From CAYRTD01 sp964426915 (lineage in GTDB: Bacteria; Bacteroidota; Bacteroidia; Bacteroidales; GCA-2748055): a DNA stretch of 15,785 nucleotides. The stretch covers positions 1 to 15,785 of the forward strand of contig CAYRTD010000098.1 in the NCBI GenBank assembly GCA_964426915.1, given 5' to 3'. Below the pieces are notes generated by a model that saw nothing but the letters and a program-made list of their open reading frames with translations, was not told the origin of the DNA and made no database searches. Each line of letters begins with the position of its first letter. Within the stretch, counting starts at the first letter, position 1. Shown here piece after piece: positions 1 to 7,043 of the stretch. A program made the position numbers and the translations under genes.

Positions 1-66
1 TAAAATTTTTGCGCGCCTTGATCTTGAACATTATGATCCAGACACCCGACTTTATTGACGGACACT
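1..66. repeat. Left copy of a long inverted repeat bracketing the kinase operon
   Basis: Positions 1-51 are the exact reverse complement of 6036-6086, and the match continues to position 66 (6021) with three mismatches, so 63 of 66 bases agree. The core includes GCGCGCCTTGATCTTGAAC and CATTATGATCCAGACACC. The window begins inside the repeat, so the true left edge is unknown. Past position 66 the similarity fades, although GACGGACACTATTTAA (57-72) still resembles the GACAGACACTAGTTA module seen at 6007 and 6154. I see no open reading frame here. It is most likely one member of a dispersed non-coding repeat family. Confidence 0.85.
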
Positions 67-133
67 ATTTAATGACAGAAAGAATGATTCTAACAACCTA
101 TCCTACCGATCATGGAATCGGGGATTTTGAAAA
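67..133. other. Leader of the kinase operon, no clear promoter
   Basis: This short stretch separates the left repeat from the first gene. It has no good match to the Bacteroidota TAnnTTTG element and no strong ribosome-binding site. A small dyad, CCGAT and ATCGG around CATGGA, lies at about 105-120. The operon promoter may lie in the repeat or upstream of the window. Confidence 0.3.
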
Positions 134-3100
134 ATGTTTCTAAAGTTGAGCAAAAAGATGGGCAGAAAAATTACCGAAGATATTAATGTAGAACTGGAAC
201 GCTTGCGGCAGGAAAACAAGTTGTTGAAAAAGCTTCTGAAAACCAAGTATTCAGGCGTCCGTGAGAATATTCCCGAAGCAAATCCATCCAAATCTTTTAC
301 ACCGCTTTTTTCCGTTCCTGATTATCGTTCAGAACACCTTAGAAATTTACCTTTCCTGATGTGGGCAAAAGATGTTGATGGTCGTTATATATCAGTAAAT
401 GAAGGGTTTGCCACCTTATTTGGGCAGTCACCCGAATATTTTGAAGGATTGACAGATTTTGATTTCCTTCCAAAGATTTTTGCCGACAAGTTCCATTCGG
501 AAGATGTGAAGATTTTGAGAGAGGCTGTACCGAAAATCACCGAGGAATTATTTCCTTTTAAAGACGGATTATCGTGGCATGAAACTGTTAAGATGCCTAT
601 TATTGAAAATGAAAAAATTACTGGAATAGCAGCTTTTTCAAGAAGTATTTCACATCGTAAACAAAAGGAAAAAGCCTTAAAGGAGAGTGAAGAAAAATTC
701 CGTGAACTCGCAGAAAACACGACAGATTCTTTTGTACTCAGAAGCGGAAAAAAAATTTTATATGTCAATCCTGCATTTGAACAAGTATTTGGATATTCCC
801 GAAAAGATCTGCTGGAAAATCCGGATCTTTACAAAGATTGGATACATCCGGCCGATAAGGAAAGGATTTTTGCCATATTGCAGTCTGAAGATTATAAATC
901 TACTTACATTTTTAATGAACAATACCGAATAATAAAAAAAGACGGGTCTGAGAGCTGGATCTGGAACAGAAGCTTCCCGGTGTGGAATGACAGAGGTGAG
1001 GCCTACAGGATCGTTTCTGTCGCTGCAAATATCACAGAAATTAAAATACTTGAAGAAAATGTCCGGAGATCCCAGGCCCAGTTGCAGGCGATTCTCGACA
1101 ACATTCCACACCTTGCCTGGTTAAAAGGAACGGACGGAAAATATCTCTATGTAAATAAATCTTTCTGTAAGTACTTTGAACTTTCCCCGAATGAAATAAT
1201 CGGAAGAACCGACTATGATCTTTGTCCTGAAAAAATGGCGGATGACTATGTCAGGAAGGACAGGCTGGTTAGCAGTACAAAACAATCGAGACAGTTTTAT
1301 GAGGTTGAAAAAAACAACTCCGGCAAAAGATATTCCGAGACCTACAAGACTCCTGTTCTTAATGATGGAGGGAAGGTTACCGGTATAGCCGGTATATCAA
1401 GAGACATTACCGATCAGAAACTTGCAGAAAGGGCCCTGGTTAGGAGTGAGGAAAAGTTCAAAGATCTTGTTACTCTTCTACCAGAGGTTGTATTTGAGAC
1501 GGACGAAGACGGTATGATCACTTTTGCAAATTTGAAGGGGTTTGAATTAATGGAATACTCCCAGTCGGATCTGATAAAGGGAAAATCGATTTTCGATCTG
1601 ATAGCACAGGAGGATCTTGACCGGGTAAAACAAATTTTTAAAAGTTTTAAATATGGTAGTGAGCTTAAAGGAAAAGAATTCAGAGTAATAACAAAGTCCG
1701 GGATAACCCTACCCGTACTCGTGTTTACAAATAATATGTACCAGGATAATGAGTGGTGCGGTATAAGAGGCGTAATGGTCGATATAAGCCGTAGAAAAGA
1801 AGCTGAGAGGCAGGAAAAAATCTATCAGTCTAAATTATTATATCTTAGTGATACGGCACTCGATTTTCTTAGTATGAATCAGGATAGCAATCTTTTTCAT
1901 TTTATCGGTTCCCGTTTAAAGGAAATGGTCGATGGTATAGAAATTATAATCAATCGTTATGATGAACAGAAAAAGATAATGGTACCTGAATTTCTATCTT
2001 TTTCAGAAGAGAAGGAAACGATGATTTTTGACATTCTACAAAAATCCAGATCAGAATTTTACCTTGATGCAAAGGAAGAACACATAGAGCATTTTTATAA
2101 AAATTCAGAACATTTGTTTGAATTCGAAGGCGGTTTCCATGAATCATCATTTGGAACAATCCCTTTCGATTTATCGGAAAAGTTAAAAGAAAAACTCAGC
2201 ATTAAGAGGTATTTCGGAATGACCCTTATGCGTAGCGGAAAACTTTTTGGTAGTCTGCTGATAATGTCATACTCTGAAAAATTGAGGGATAAGCATTTTA
2301 TCGAGACATTTATTTACCAGTCTTCAATTGCCCTGCACCGGAAACAACTGGAAGCAGAACTTAGGGAGGCGAAAACAATTGCCGAAGAATCTGACAGGCT
2401 AAAGACTTCATTTCTTGCAAATATGTCTCATGAGATCCGTACTCCGATGAATGGCATTCTCGGTTTGGCTGAAATGCTTTCCAATAATAAGGTTGAAGGT
2501 AAAAAATACCGGGAATACCTTAAAATGATAAGCGCTAATGGAAAGTTGTTAATGAATCTGGTAAATGACATAATAGATATTTCGAAGATTGAAGCCCGTC
2601 AGGTTGATTTGAATGAACATGAGTTTTCATTAAAAGAACTGATAAATGAGGTTCATTGTATTATATCTGCCGAACGTATGGCGAAAGGAAAGGAAAATAT
2701 AAAGCTGTTGAGTGAAATAAAGCTGCGCCGCCAGGATGATTACATCGTGGCCGATCAATCAAAGATCAAACAGGTGCTGATAAACTTGCTCGGAAATGCC
2801 CTAAAATTCACACAGAAGGGAAGCGTGAGATTTGGCGCCAGGCTTCATGACAACAAAGAAATACTTTTTTATGTTATAGATACAGGCATGGGAGTTCCCG
2901 AAGACAAGAAGAACCTGATCTTTAACCGGTTCACCCAGGCCGATCAGTCATTTTCCAGGTCTTTCAGTGGATCAGGACTGGGTTTGACTATTTCAAAAGG
3001 TTTCGTAGAGCTGATGAAAGGGAAAATATGGCTTGAGTCAACGCCGGGAAAAGGTTCGGAGTTTTATTTCACCATACCCCTTAAAGTGGTCCCAAGGAAG

Positions 3101-3526
3101 AAAGTCATGAGAGTTGAAAATAAAAAAGATATTTCTGATTTTAAATGGCATGATTTAAATATTCTTGTCGTTGAAGATAATCTTGTGAGTTATAAACTCC
3201 TTGAAATATCATTGAGTAAAACAGGTTGTACTACTTTGCATGCCGAAAACGGCGCCGATGCAATTGAAATGGTAAAAAGGCATCCTGAAATTGATGTGGT
3301 TCTTATGGATATTCAATTACCCATTCTTAATGGTTATGATGCTACAAGAGAAATTAAAAAGATAAATCCGGGCTTGCCTGTGATTGCTCAAACTGCAAAT
3401 GCACTGGATTCCGACAGGGCGAAGTGTATGGAAGCAGGTTGTTCAGATTATGTTACCAAGCCCATCGTGCTTAAGAATTTATTGCCTATTATCGAGAATT
3501 TTATAAATGCAAAAGAGAATAAATGA
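134..3526 (+). CDS. Soluble hybrid sensor histidine kinase (4 PAS, GAF-like, HisKA, HATPase, receiver)
   Basis: This 1130-residue protein should sense a signal, autophosphorylate on histidine and pass the phosphate to its own receiver. Visible in order are an N-terminal coiled coil (about 15-40), PAS domains at about 68-170, 186-305, 313-428 and 437-553, a GAF-like region (about 560-740), the HisKA H-box SHEIRTPMNG with His766, an ATPase with N-box Asn888, G1 DTGMG (916-920) and G2 GSGLGL (946-951), and a receiver (about 1008-1125) with phospho-acceptor Asp1059, Thr1087 and Lys1099. All catalytic positions look intact. There is no signal peptide or membrane helix, so it should be cytoplasmic. 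There is no DNA-binding output domain or Hpt domain, so a separate partner is expected. Met9 (base 158) is an alternative start; the longer form is kept because neither has a clear ribosome-binding site. The gene overlaps the next by 4 bases. The family is certain; the signal and target are unknown. Confidence 0.95.
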   Translation: MFLKLSKKMGRKITEDINVELERLRQENKLLKKLLKTKYSGVRENIPEANPSKSFTPLFSVPDYRSEHLRNLPFLMWAKDVDGRYISVNEGFATLFGQSPEYFEGLTDFDFLPKIFADKFHSEDVKILREAVPKITEELFPFKDGLSWHETVKMPIIENEKITGIAAFSRSISHRKQKEKALKESEEKFRELAENTTDSFVLRSGKKILYVNPAFEQVFGYSRKDLLENPDLYKDWIHPADKERIFAILQSEDYKSTYIFNEQYRIIKKDGSESWIWNRSFPVWNDRGEAYRIVSVAANITEIKILEENVRRSQAQLQAILDNIPHLAWLKGTDGKYLYVNKSFCKYFELSPNEIIGRTDYDLCPEKMADDYVRKDRLVSSTKQSRQFYEVEKNNSGKRYSETYKTPVLNDGGKVTGIAGISRDITDQKLAERALVRSEEKFKDLVTLLPEVVFETDEDGMITFANLKGFELMEYSQSDLIKGKSIFDLIAQEDLDRVKQIFKSFKYGSELKGKEFRVITKSGITLPVLVFTNNMYQDNEWCGIRGVMVDISRRKEAERQEKIYQSKLLYLSDTALDFLSMNQDSNLFHFIGSRLKEMVDGIEIIINRYDEQKKIMVPEFLSFSEEKETMIFDILQKSRSEFYLDAKEEHIEHFYKNSEHLFEFEGGFHESSFGTIPFDLSEKLKEKLSIKRYFGMTLMRSGKLFGSLLIMSYSEKLRDKHFIETFIYQSSIALHRKQLEAELREAKTIAEESDRLKTSFLANMSHEIRTPMNGILGLAEMLSNNKVEGKKYREYLKMISANGKLLMNLVNDIIDISKIEARQVDLNEHEFSLKELINEVHCIISAERMAKGKENIKLLSEIKLRRQDDYIVADQSKIKQVLINLLGNALKFTQKGSVRFGARLHDNKEILFYVIDTGMGVPEDKKNLIFNRFTQADQSFSRSFSGSGLGLTISKGFVELMKGKIWLESTPGKGSEFYFTIPLKVVPRKKVMRVENKKDISDFKWHDLNILVVEDNLVSYKLLEISLSKTGCTTLHAENGADAIEMVKRHPEIDVVLMDIQLPILNGYDATREIKKINPGLPVIAQTANALDSDRAKCMEAGCSDYVTKPIVLKNLLPIIENFINAKENK

Positions 3527-4635
3527 GCTGGATTTTGACTATAAGCTTTTTTATTCTTTTTCTATATATGTATTTAATATCCGGTTTCTGGTTTCACTGG
3601 ATCCGTTCGTCAGAATTTATTCCCGGATCAGAAGAAGGTACATTTATCAGTGTAGTGATCCCTATGTTCGATGAGTCAGGAAAACTTCAAAAGCTTGTGG
3701 GTAATCTTAAAGATCAGATCTATCCTGTGGATAAGTTTGAGGTTATTCTGGTGGATGATCATTCGACAGATAATTCCTATACTATGGCGGAGGAAATGTG
3801 CGGTAAGCTGGAAAATTTCAGAGTAATAAGAAATGTAGCATTAAAAGGGAAGAAACACGCACTTAAAACCGGAATCAGTCAGGCCCGTGGAAATTTTATT
3901 TTAATATCAGATGCAGATTGCCGGTTTTCACCTCAGTGGGTGTCATTATTTGGGAAGTATTTTTCATTAAATCCGGGCTTGGCACTTGTTTCTTCGGGTG
4001 TGATAATGCAAGGGGGAAACAGTTTTCATGAAAAATTTCAGTCTCTGGAGTTTTCTTCTCTTGTGGCCTCGGGAGCTGCTTCCTTTATTCAAAAAGATCC
4101 TGTTATGTGTAATGGTGCAAACCTGGCCTTCAGAAAAGATCTTTTTCTGGAAGCTTTTCATCATATATATCCCGGGGTAAATACAGGAGATGACATGTTT
4201 CTCATGTTATACAGCAAAAAAAAATATCCCGGACAAATTTCATTTTTAAAAAACCGGTTCGCTTTTACGGAAACATTTGCAAAAACTCACTGGAGTTCTT
4301 TTTTAAGACAACGAGTAAGATGGGCTTCAAAGTCTAACTTATACCGCGATTTTCGTCTTATTTACATCTCCATTATCGTTTTATTTGTGAATTTACTGCT
4401 AATATTTCTTTTTACGGTATCCTTATTTCATCACATTTATATTGTTTATTTTTGTATTTTCTTTTTCCTGAAGTCAGGATTGGATTATTTTTTCCTGAAT
4501 AGCTTCTTAAGGTACAGCGGTCAGGAAAAATTGATGAAATTCTTTATACCTTCACAATTGATTAACCTATTATTTATACCATTGACCGGTATGTTGGGAA
4601 TCCTTTTACCTACCACCGGAACCCGGAACAGATGA
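3523..4635 (+). CDS. Membrane-bound family 2 glycosyltransferase
   Basis: This 370-residue GT-A enzyme should transfer a sugar from a nucleotide-sugar donor at the inner face of the cytoplasmic membrane. An N-terminal helix (about 4-24) precedes the catalytic domain, with VVIPMFDE at 44-51, VDDHSTD (77-83) for nucleotide binding, the metal-binding DAD (130-132), a GDD (222-224) in the place of the usual acceptor-base motif, and QRVRW (263-267), which fits the QxxRW motif of processive synthases. Three further hydrophobic segments lie at about 279-302, 304-325 and 340-362. This layout resembles membrane GT2 enzymes that make polysaccharide or glycolipid, but donor and acceptor cannot be read from sequence. 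The start overlaps the kinase stop as ATGA, and its own stop overlaps the permease start the same way, which suggests co-translation and possibly shared control. No polysaccharide export or polymerase gene is nearby. Confidence 0.9.
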   Translation: MSWILTISFFILFLYMYLISGFWFHWIRSSEFIPGSEEGTFISVVIPMFDESGKLQKLVGNLKDQIYPVDKFEVILVDDHSTDNSYTMAEEMCGKLENFRVIRNVALKGKKHALKTGISQARGNFILISDADCRFSPQWVSLFGKYFSLNPGLALVSSGVIMQGGNSFHEKFQSLEFSSLVASGAASFIQKDPVMCNGANLAFRKDLFLEAFHHIYPGVNTGDDMFLMLYSKKKYPGQISFLKNRFAFTETFAKTHWSSFLRQRVRWASKSNLYRDFRLIYISIIVLFVNLLLIFLFTVSLFHHIYIVYFCIFFFLKSGLDYFFLNSFLRYSGQEKLMKFFIPSQLINLLFIPLTGMLGILLPTTGTRNR

Positions 4636-5840
4636 GATCAGATATCGAAAAAGGAATGTATAATAAGTGGAAAAGCTTTTTTTCCAATCCCTTATCAATG
4701 GGAAGTATTATATTCATTGTATTCCTGTTCCTTGTTTCTCTGTTTGCTTATTTTATAATTCCCGACAATTCGGAAAATGCGAATACCCAGCATCTTGAGC
4801 TTGCTACAAAAAAACCCGGATTTAAGATGCAATTTCTCAAGAGAAAATTAAATGAATTGCCTGATAAAAAATCATTTTTACACCGTTTTTTGACTGGGAA
4901 AAATAAAAGTTACGAGATGTATTCACTTACATCTTATACGGTTAAAAATGACAGCATTGAGATTAATGAATATACAGGAGGGGAAGAGGAATATTCCTTG
5001 ACCCGCAGTTTTCATCTTGCCGATGTCGCTTTTTCCCTTGAAAGCTCTTATGGCATAAGAAAGAGCGGGAACAGCTATATTTTTTATGACAAAGAAAAGG
5101 GTGGGAGAGTAGAGCTTGCAAGAGATGTGATAATCGATCTTATTGAGGATGAGTTAGTGATTGAAAAGACTTTTCTTCTGGGTACCGACCGTTTTGGAAG
5201 GGATTTACTAAGCCGGTTGATCCTTGGTGCCCGGATATCACTTTCCGTCGGATTTATCGCAGTTTTCATTTCTTTATTTATTGGTATCCTCCTGGGCTCT
5301 TTGTCGGGCTTTTATGGCGGATGGATTGATAACCTTATAATGTGGTTTATCAATGTAATTTGGTCTATACCCACTTTATTGCTGGTTATTGCTCTTACTA
5401 TGGTGCTGGGAAGAGGTTTCTGGCAAATTTTCGTCGCCGTAGGCCTTACTATGTGGGTGGAAGTTGCGAGGATAGTCAGGGGTGAGGTGAAAAGTCAACG
5501 CAAGCTTGAATATGTTGATGCAGCTATGGTAACCGGGATCAGCGATTTGCGTATTCTTTTCAGGCATATCCTTCCTAATATTGTCTCTCCGGTTATTATC
5601 ATCGCCGCCTCGAATTTTGCTTCTGCCATTCTTATTGAAGCAGGCCTGAGTTTTCTGGGTATTGGGGTCCAACCTCCTGTACCTTCATGGGGTTCGATGA
5701 TAAGGGATCACTATGGTTACATAATTGTGGATAAGGTCTACCTGGCCTTTATGCCCGGTGTATCCATAATGTTGCTCGTGCTCTCGTTTACATTGATCGG
5801 AAACGGCTTAAGAGATGCATTTGATGTAAAAGGAAAATAG
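4632..5840 (+). CDS. OppC-type ABC transporter permease with a large extra domain after helix 1
   Basis: This 402-residue protein is the membrane subunit of a peptide/nickel-type ABC importer. After TM1 (about 24-43) there are about 135 polar residues (44-180), probably outside the membrane; usual OppC/DppC proteins are near 300 residues and have only a short segment here. The core then follows the family closely: FLLGTDRFGRDLLSRLILGA (181-200), several helices, the EAA loop YVDAAMVTGISDLRILFRHI (294-313) that contacts the ATPase, and AGLSFLGIGVQPPVPSWGSM (337-356). The start is the ATG in the 4-base overlap with the glycosyltransferase; Met9 is an alternative. No binding protein, OppB partner or ATPase is encoded in the window, so those must come from elsewhere. 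Family assignment is firm; substrate and the role of the insert are unknown. Confidence 0.92.
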   Translation: MRSDIEKGMYNKWKSFFSNPLSMGSIIFIVFLFLVSLFAYFIIPDNSENANTQHLELATKKPGFKMQFLKRKLNELPDKKSFLHRFLTGKNKSYEMYSLTSYTVKNDSIEINEYTGGEEEYSLTRSFHLADVAFSLESSYGIRKSGNSYIFYDKEKGGRVELARDVIIDLIEDELVIEKTFLLGTDRFGRDLLSRLILGARISLSVGFIAVFISLFIGILLGSLSGFYGGWIDNLIMWFINVIWSIPTLLLVIALTMVLGRGFWQIFVAVGLTMWVEVARIVRGEVKSQRKLEYVDAAMVTGISDLRILFRHILPNIVSPVIIIAASNFASAILIEAGLSFLGIGVQPPVPSWGSMIRDHYGYIIVDKVYLAFMPGVSIMLLVLSFTLIGNGLRDAFDVKGK

Positions 5841-5868
5841 CGACGCAGAACCGAGTGATAATGAGCTT

Positions 5869-5908
5869 GAGGGTGTTTAAAAAGATTATTACTTTTTTAG
5901 ACACCCTC
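5869..5908. terminator. Strong hairpin after the permease gene, possible terminator
   Basis: GAGGGTGTTTAAAAA pairs with TTTTTAGACACCCTC around a short AT-rich loop, about 15 pairs with one U-G wobble. It begins 28 bases after the permease stop. No clean U-tract follows on either strand, although the A/T half of the stem could help. It may terminate transcription or protect the mRNA 3' end. Confidence 0.5.
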
Positions 5909-5928
5909 CGTACCGTATAAATTTATGA

Positions 5929-5961
5929 GATCCCTCGCCTATAGCTCGGGATCAGTTCGAC
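5929..5961. repeat. Small hairpin repeat GATCCC/GGGATC followed by CAGTTCGAC
   Basis: GATCCC (5929-5934) pairs with GGGATC (5948-5953), followed by CAGTTCGAC. The same layout, GATCC then AGGAT then CAGTTCAAC over the same 33-base length, opens each unit of the tandem array at 15595. By eye 21 of 33 positions match, so this may be a distant member of the same family. Confidence 0.4.
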
Positions 5962-5992
5962 TAAATGATTTTGAAAACCCAAAATCATAGTC
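5959..5992. terminator. Perfect 9-bp hairpin with GACT/AGTC extension
   Basis: ATGATTTTG (5965-5973) pairs perfectly with CAAAATCAT (5980-5988) around a 6-base loop. GACT (5959-5962) and AGTC (5989-5992) extend the stem across a two-base bulge. It lies between two converging operons, so a transcription-ending or mRNA-stabilising role is plausible. It lacks a U-tract, and the role is inferred. Confidence 0.35.
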
Positions 5993-5997
5993 TCACT

Positions 5998-6021
5998 GAC
6001 ATTATGGACAGACACTAGTTA
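5998..6021 (+). repeat. Direct repeat unit, first copy
   Basis: A 24-base unit beginning GACATTATGGACAGACAC and ending TAGTTA recurs exactly at 6145-6168. GACAGAC within it can also pair with GTCTGTC (6024-6030) to form a local hairpin. Confidence 0.85.
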
Positions 6022-6086
6022 GAGTCTGTCAATAGAGTCGGGTGTCTGGATCATAATGTTCAAGATCAAGGCGCGCAAAAATTTTA
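6021..6086. repeat. Right copy of the long inverted repeat
   Basis: This is the reverse complement of 1-66, with 51 bases perfect (6036-6086) and 63 of 66 overall. It also forms an imperfect palindrome with 6114-6162: read in reverse complement it runs TTTAAAATTTTTGC, then GAACATTATG, then CAGACAC, and the other arm reads TTTTAAATTTTTGC, then GGACATTATG, then CAGACAC. It sits between converging genes and encodes nothing recognisable. Confidence 0.85.
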
Positions 6087-6144
6087 AACCGCAGTATACT
6101 AATGTATTCGAGGATTTTAAATTTTTGCAGCAACGCAGATATTG

Positions 6145-6168
6145 GACATTATGGACAGACACTAGTTA
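6145..6168 (+). repeat. Direct repeat unit, second copy, overlapping the end of the ABC-2 gene
   Basis: This is an exact copy of the 24-base unit at 5998-6021. Its right end TAGTTA, read on the opposite strand as TAACTA, supplies the final Asn codon and the TAG stop of the ABC-2 membrane protein gene. Confidence 0.85.
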
Positions 6169-6992
6169 AGTCTTCTTTTTTGAAAGATATAATGTACAAA
6201 GAAAATCACCACTGCAAGAAACAGCAGACTCAATAATACATTTTGCCATATAGGAAATCCTTTTGGGATTATGTTGCCAAATCCTGCCAGCTCATCGGGA
6301 CTTACCTGATCGGCCGTTTGAATTTTCTCTTTTACGATTTTCAGAACATCAGGTTCGGGAGTAAGTTTGGAAACAAATTTAGTGGGAAAGAACCAGCTGG
6401 CTTCATCTGAAACCAGATTTCGGAGTACGGGTTCAAAGACTACCCGGTAAAAACCAAAAACCAGCACGGAGAGTATCATGTTTTTAAAAATAAGTGCAAA
6501 AAGCACTCCGGTCATCAGCCAGATAAATGTCTGCAGAAAGGTGTTAATTAAAATCCAGGATCGCTCAAACATGATGCCCATGGTAATTTTATAGCTATAA
6601 ATTAATCCTGAGGCCAGTACCGTAAAAAAAATCAATACAATTACATACAGGGAAATCATAAAAGCCAGGATTATTTTCTGATAGAATAATTCACGCCTGC
6701 TTAGTCCGAAGATGACCTGGTGCTTGTAGGTTTTATTATTAAACTCAAGACAGGTCAGCATTATGATCAGAATAACAAGAGTAAGGTTGTATGTGCCTCC
6801 AATCCAGGTGATGAAGTTCCATACATGCGGGAATTGATAGAGGGGAAGCACAGAAAGGAAGGGGAAATTGATATTAATATTAGGAATGGCAAATATGCCG
6901 AGTAAAAAAAAGAGTAAGTGAAGTGAGATAAGAATTTTCACCGGTCCATAACCGATGGTTTTAATGAATTCGATACGGAAAAGTTTTTTCAC
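6162..6992 (-). CDS. ABC-2 type exporter membrane protein
   Basis: This 276-residue protein has six likely helices (about 18-37, 66-82, 106-132, 148-170, 171-186 and 248-270) and the segment EFNNKTYKHQVIFGLSRREL (83-102), which matches the coupling region typical of ABC-2 permeases after the second helix. It should form the channel for the ATPase encoded just upstream (51-base gap), and the two would act as a BcrA-like exporter in the cytoplasmic membrane. The start is GTG at 6990-6992: the upstream in-frame codons reach a stop within a few positions with no ATG, and the encoded MKKLFRIEF is a normal N-terminus for the family. The TAG stop lies inside the 24-bp repeat, so the extreme C-terminus may have been altered by the repeat. 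Substrate unknown. Confidence 0.82.
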   Translation of the reverse strand: MKKLFRIEFIKTIGYGPVKILISLHLLFFLLGIFAIPNININFPFLSVLPLYQFPHVWNFITWIGGTYNLTLVILIIMLTCLEFNNKTYKHQVIFGLSRRELFYQKIILAFMISLYVIVLIFFTVLASGLIYSYKITMGIMFERSWILINTFLQTFIWLMTGVLFALIFKNMILSVLVFGFYRVVFEPVLRNLVSDEASWFFPTKFVSKLTPEPDVLKIVKEKIQTADQVSPDELAGFGNIIPKGFPIWQNVLLSLLFLAVVIFFVHYIFQKRRLN

Positions 6993-7043
6993 GGAACGGA
7001 GACTTTAATATGAATAATATAGTATACGAGATCTTATGTGAAA

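Larger units (their letters stand above)
5841..6168. other. Convergent intergenic region packed with hairpins and repeats
   Basis: The kinase operon (+) and the ABC exporter genes (-) converge here. No credible gene is visible. From left to right the region holds three hairpins (5869-5908, 5929-5953, 5959-5992), a 24-bp direct repeat unit, the right copy of the long inverted repeat, a spacer and a second copy of the direct unit. The exporter stop codon (6162-6164) falls inside the last unit. Confidence 0.75.

Noticed and set aside
385..768. 127-codon antisense reading frame inside the kinase gene
   Set aside because: It lies entirely within a clearly coding PAS region on the other strand and has no recognisable domain.
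3523..4635. Cellulose synthase (BcsA) identity for the glycosyltransferase
   Set aside because: The QxxRW motif fits processive GT2 enzymes, but the protein lacks a PilZ domain and the longer membrane region of BcsA, and no bcs genes are nearby.
5376..5672. 98-codon antisense reading frame in the permease gene
   Set aside because: It is opposite the conserved EAA loop and LPN region of the permease, with no family resemblance. It is a shadow.
1..6086. Classical insertion sequence or transposon bounded by the inverted repeats
   Set aside because: No transposase, integrase or resolvase is encoded between the repeats and no target-site duplication can be shown. Only the repeat pairing is supported.
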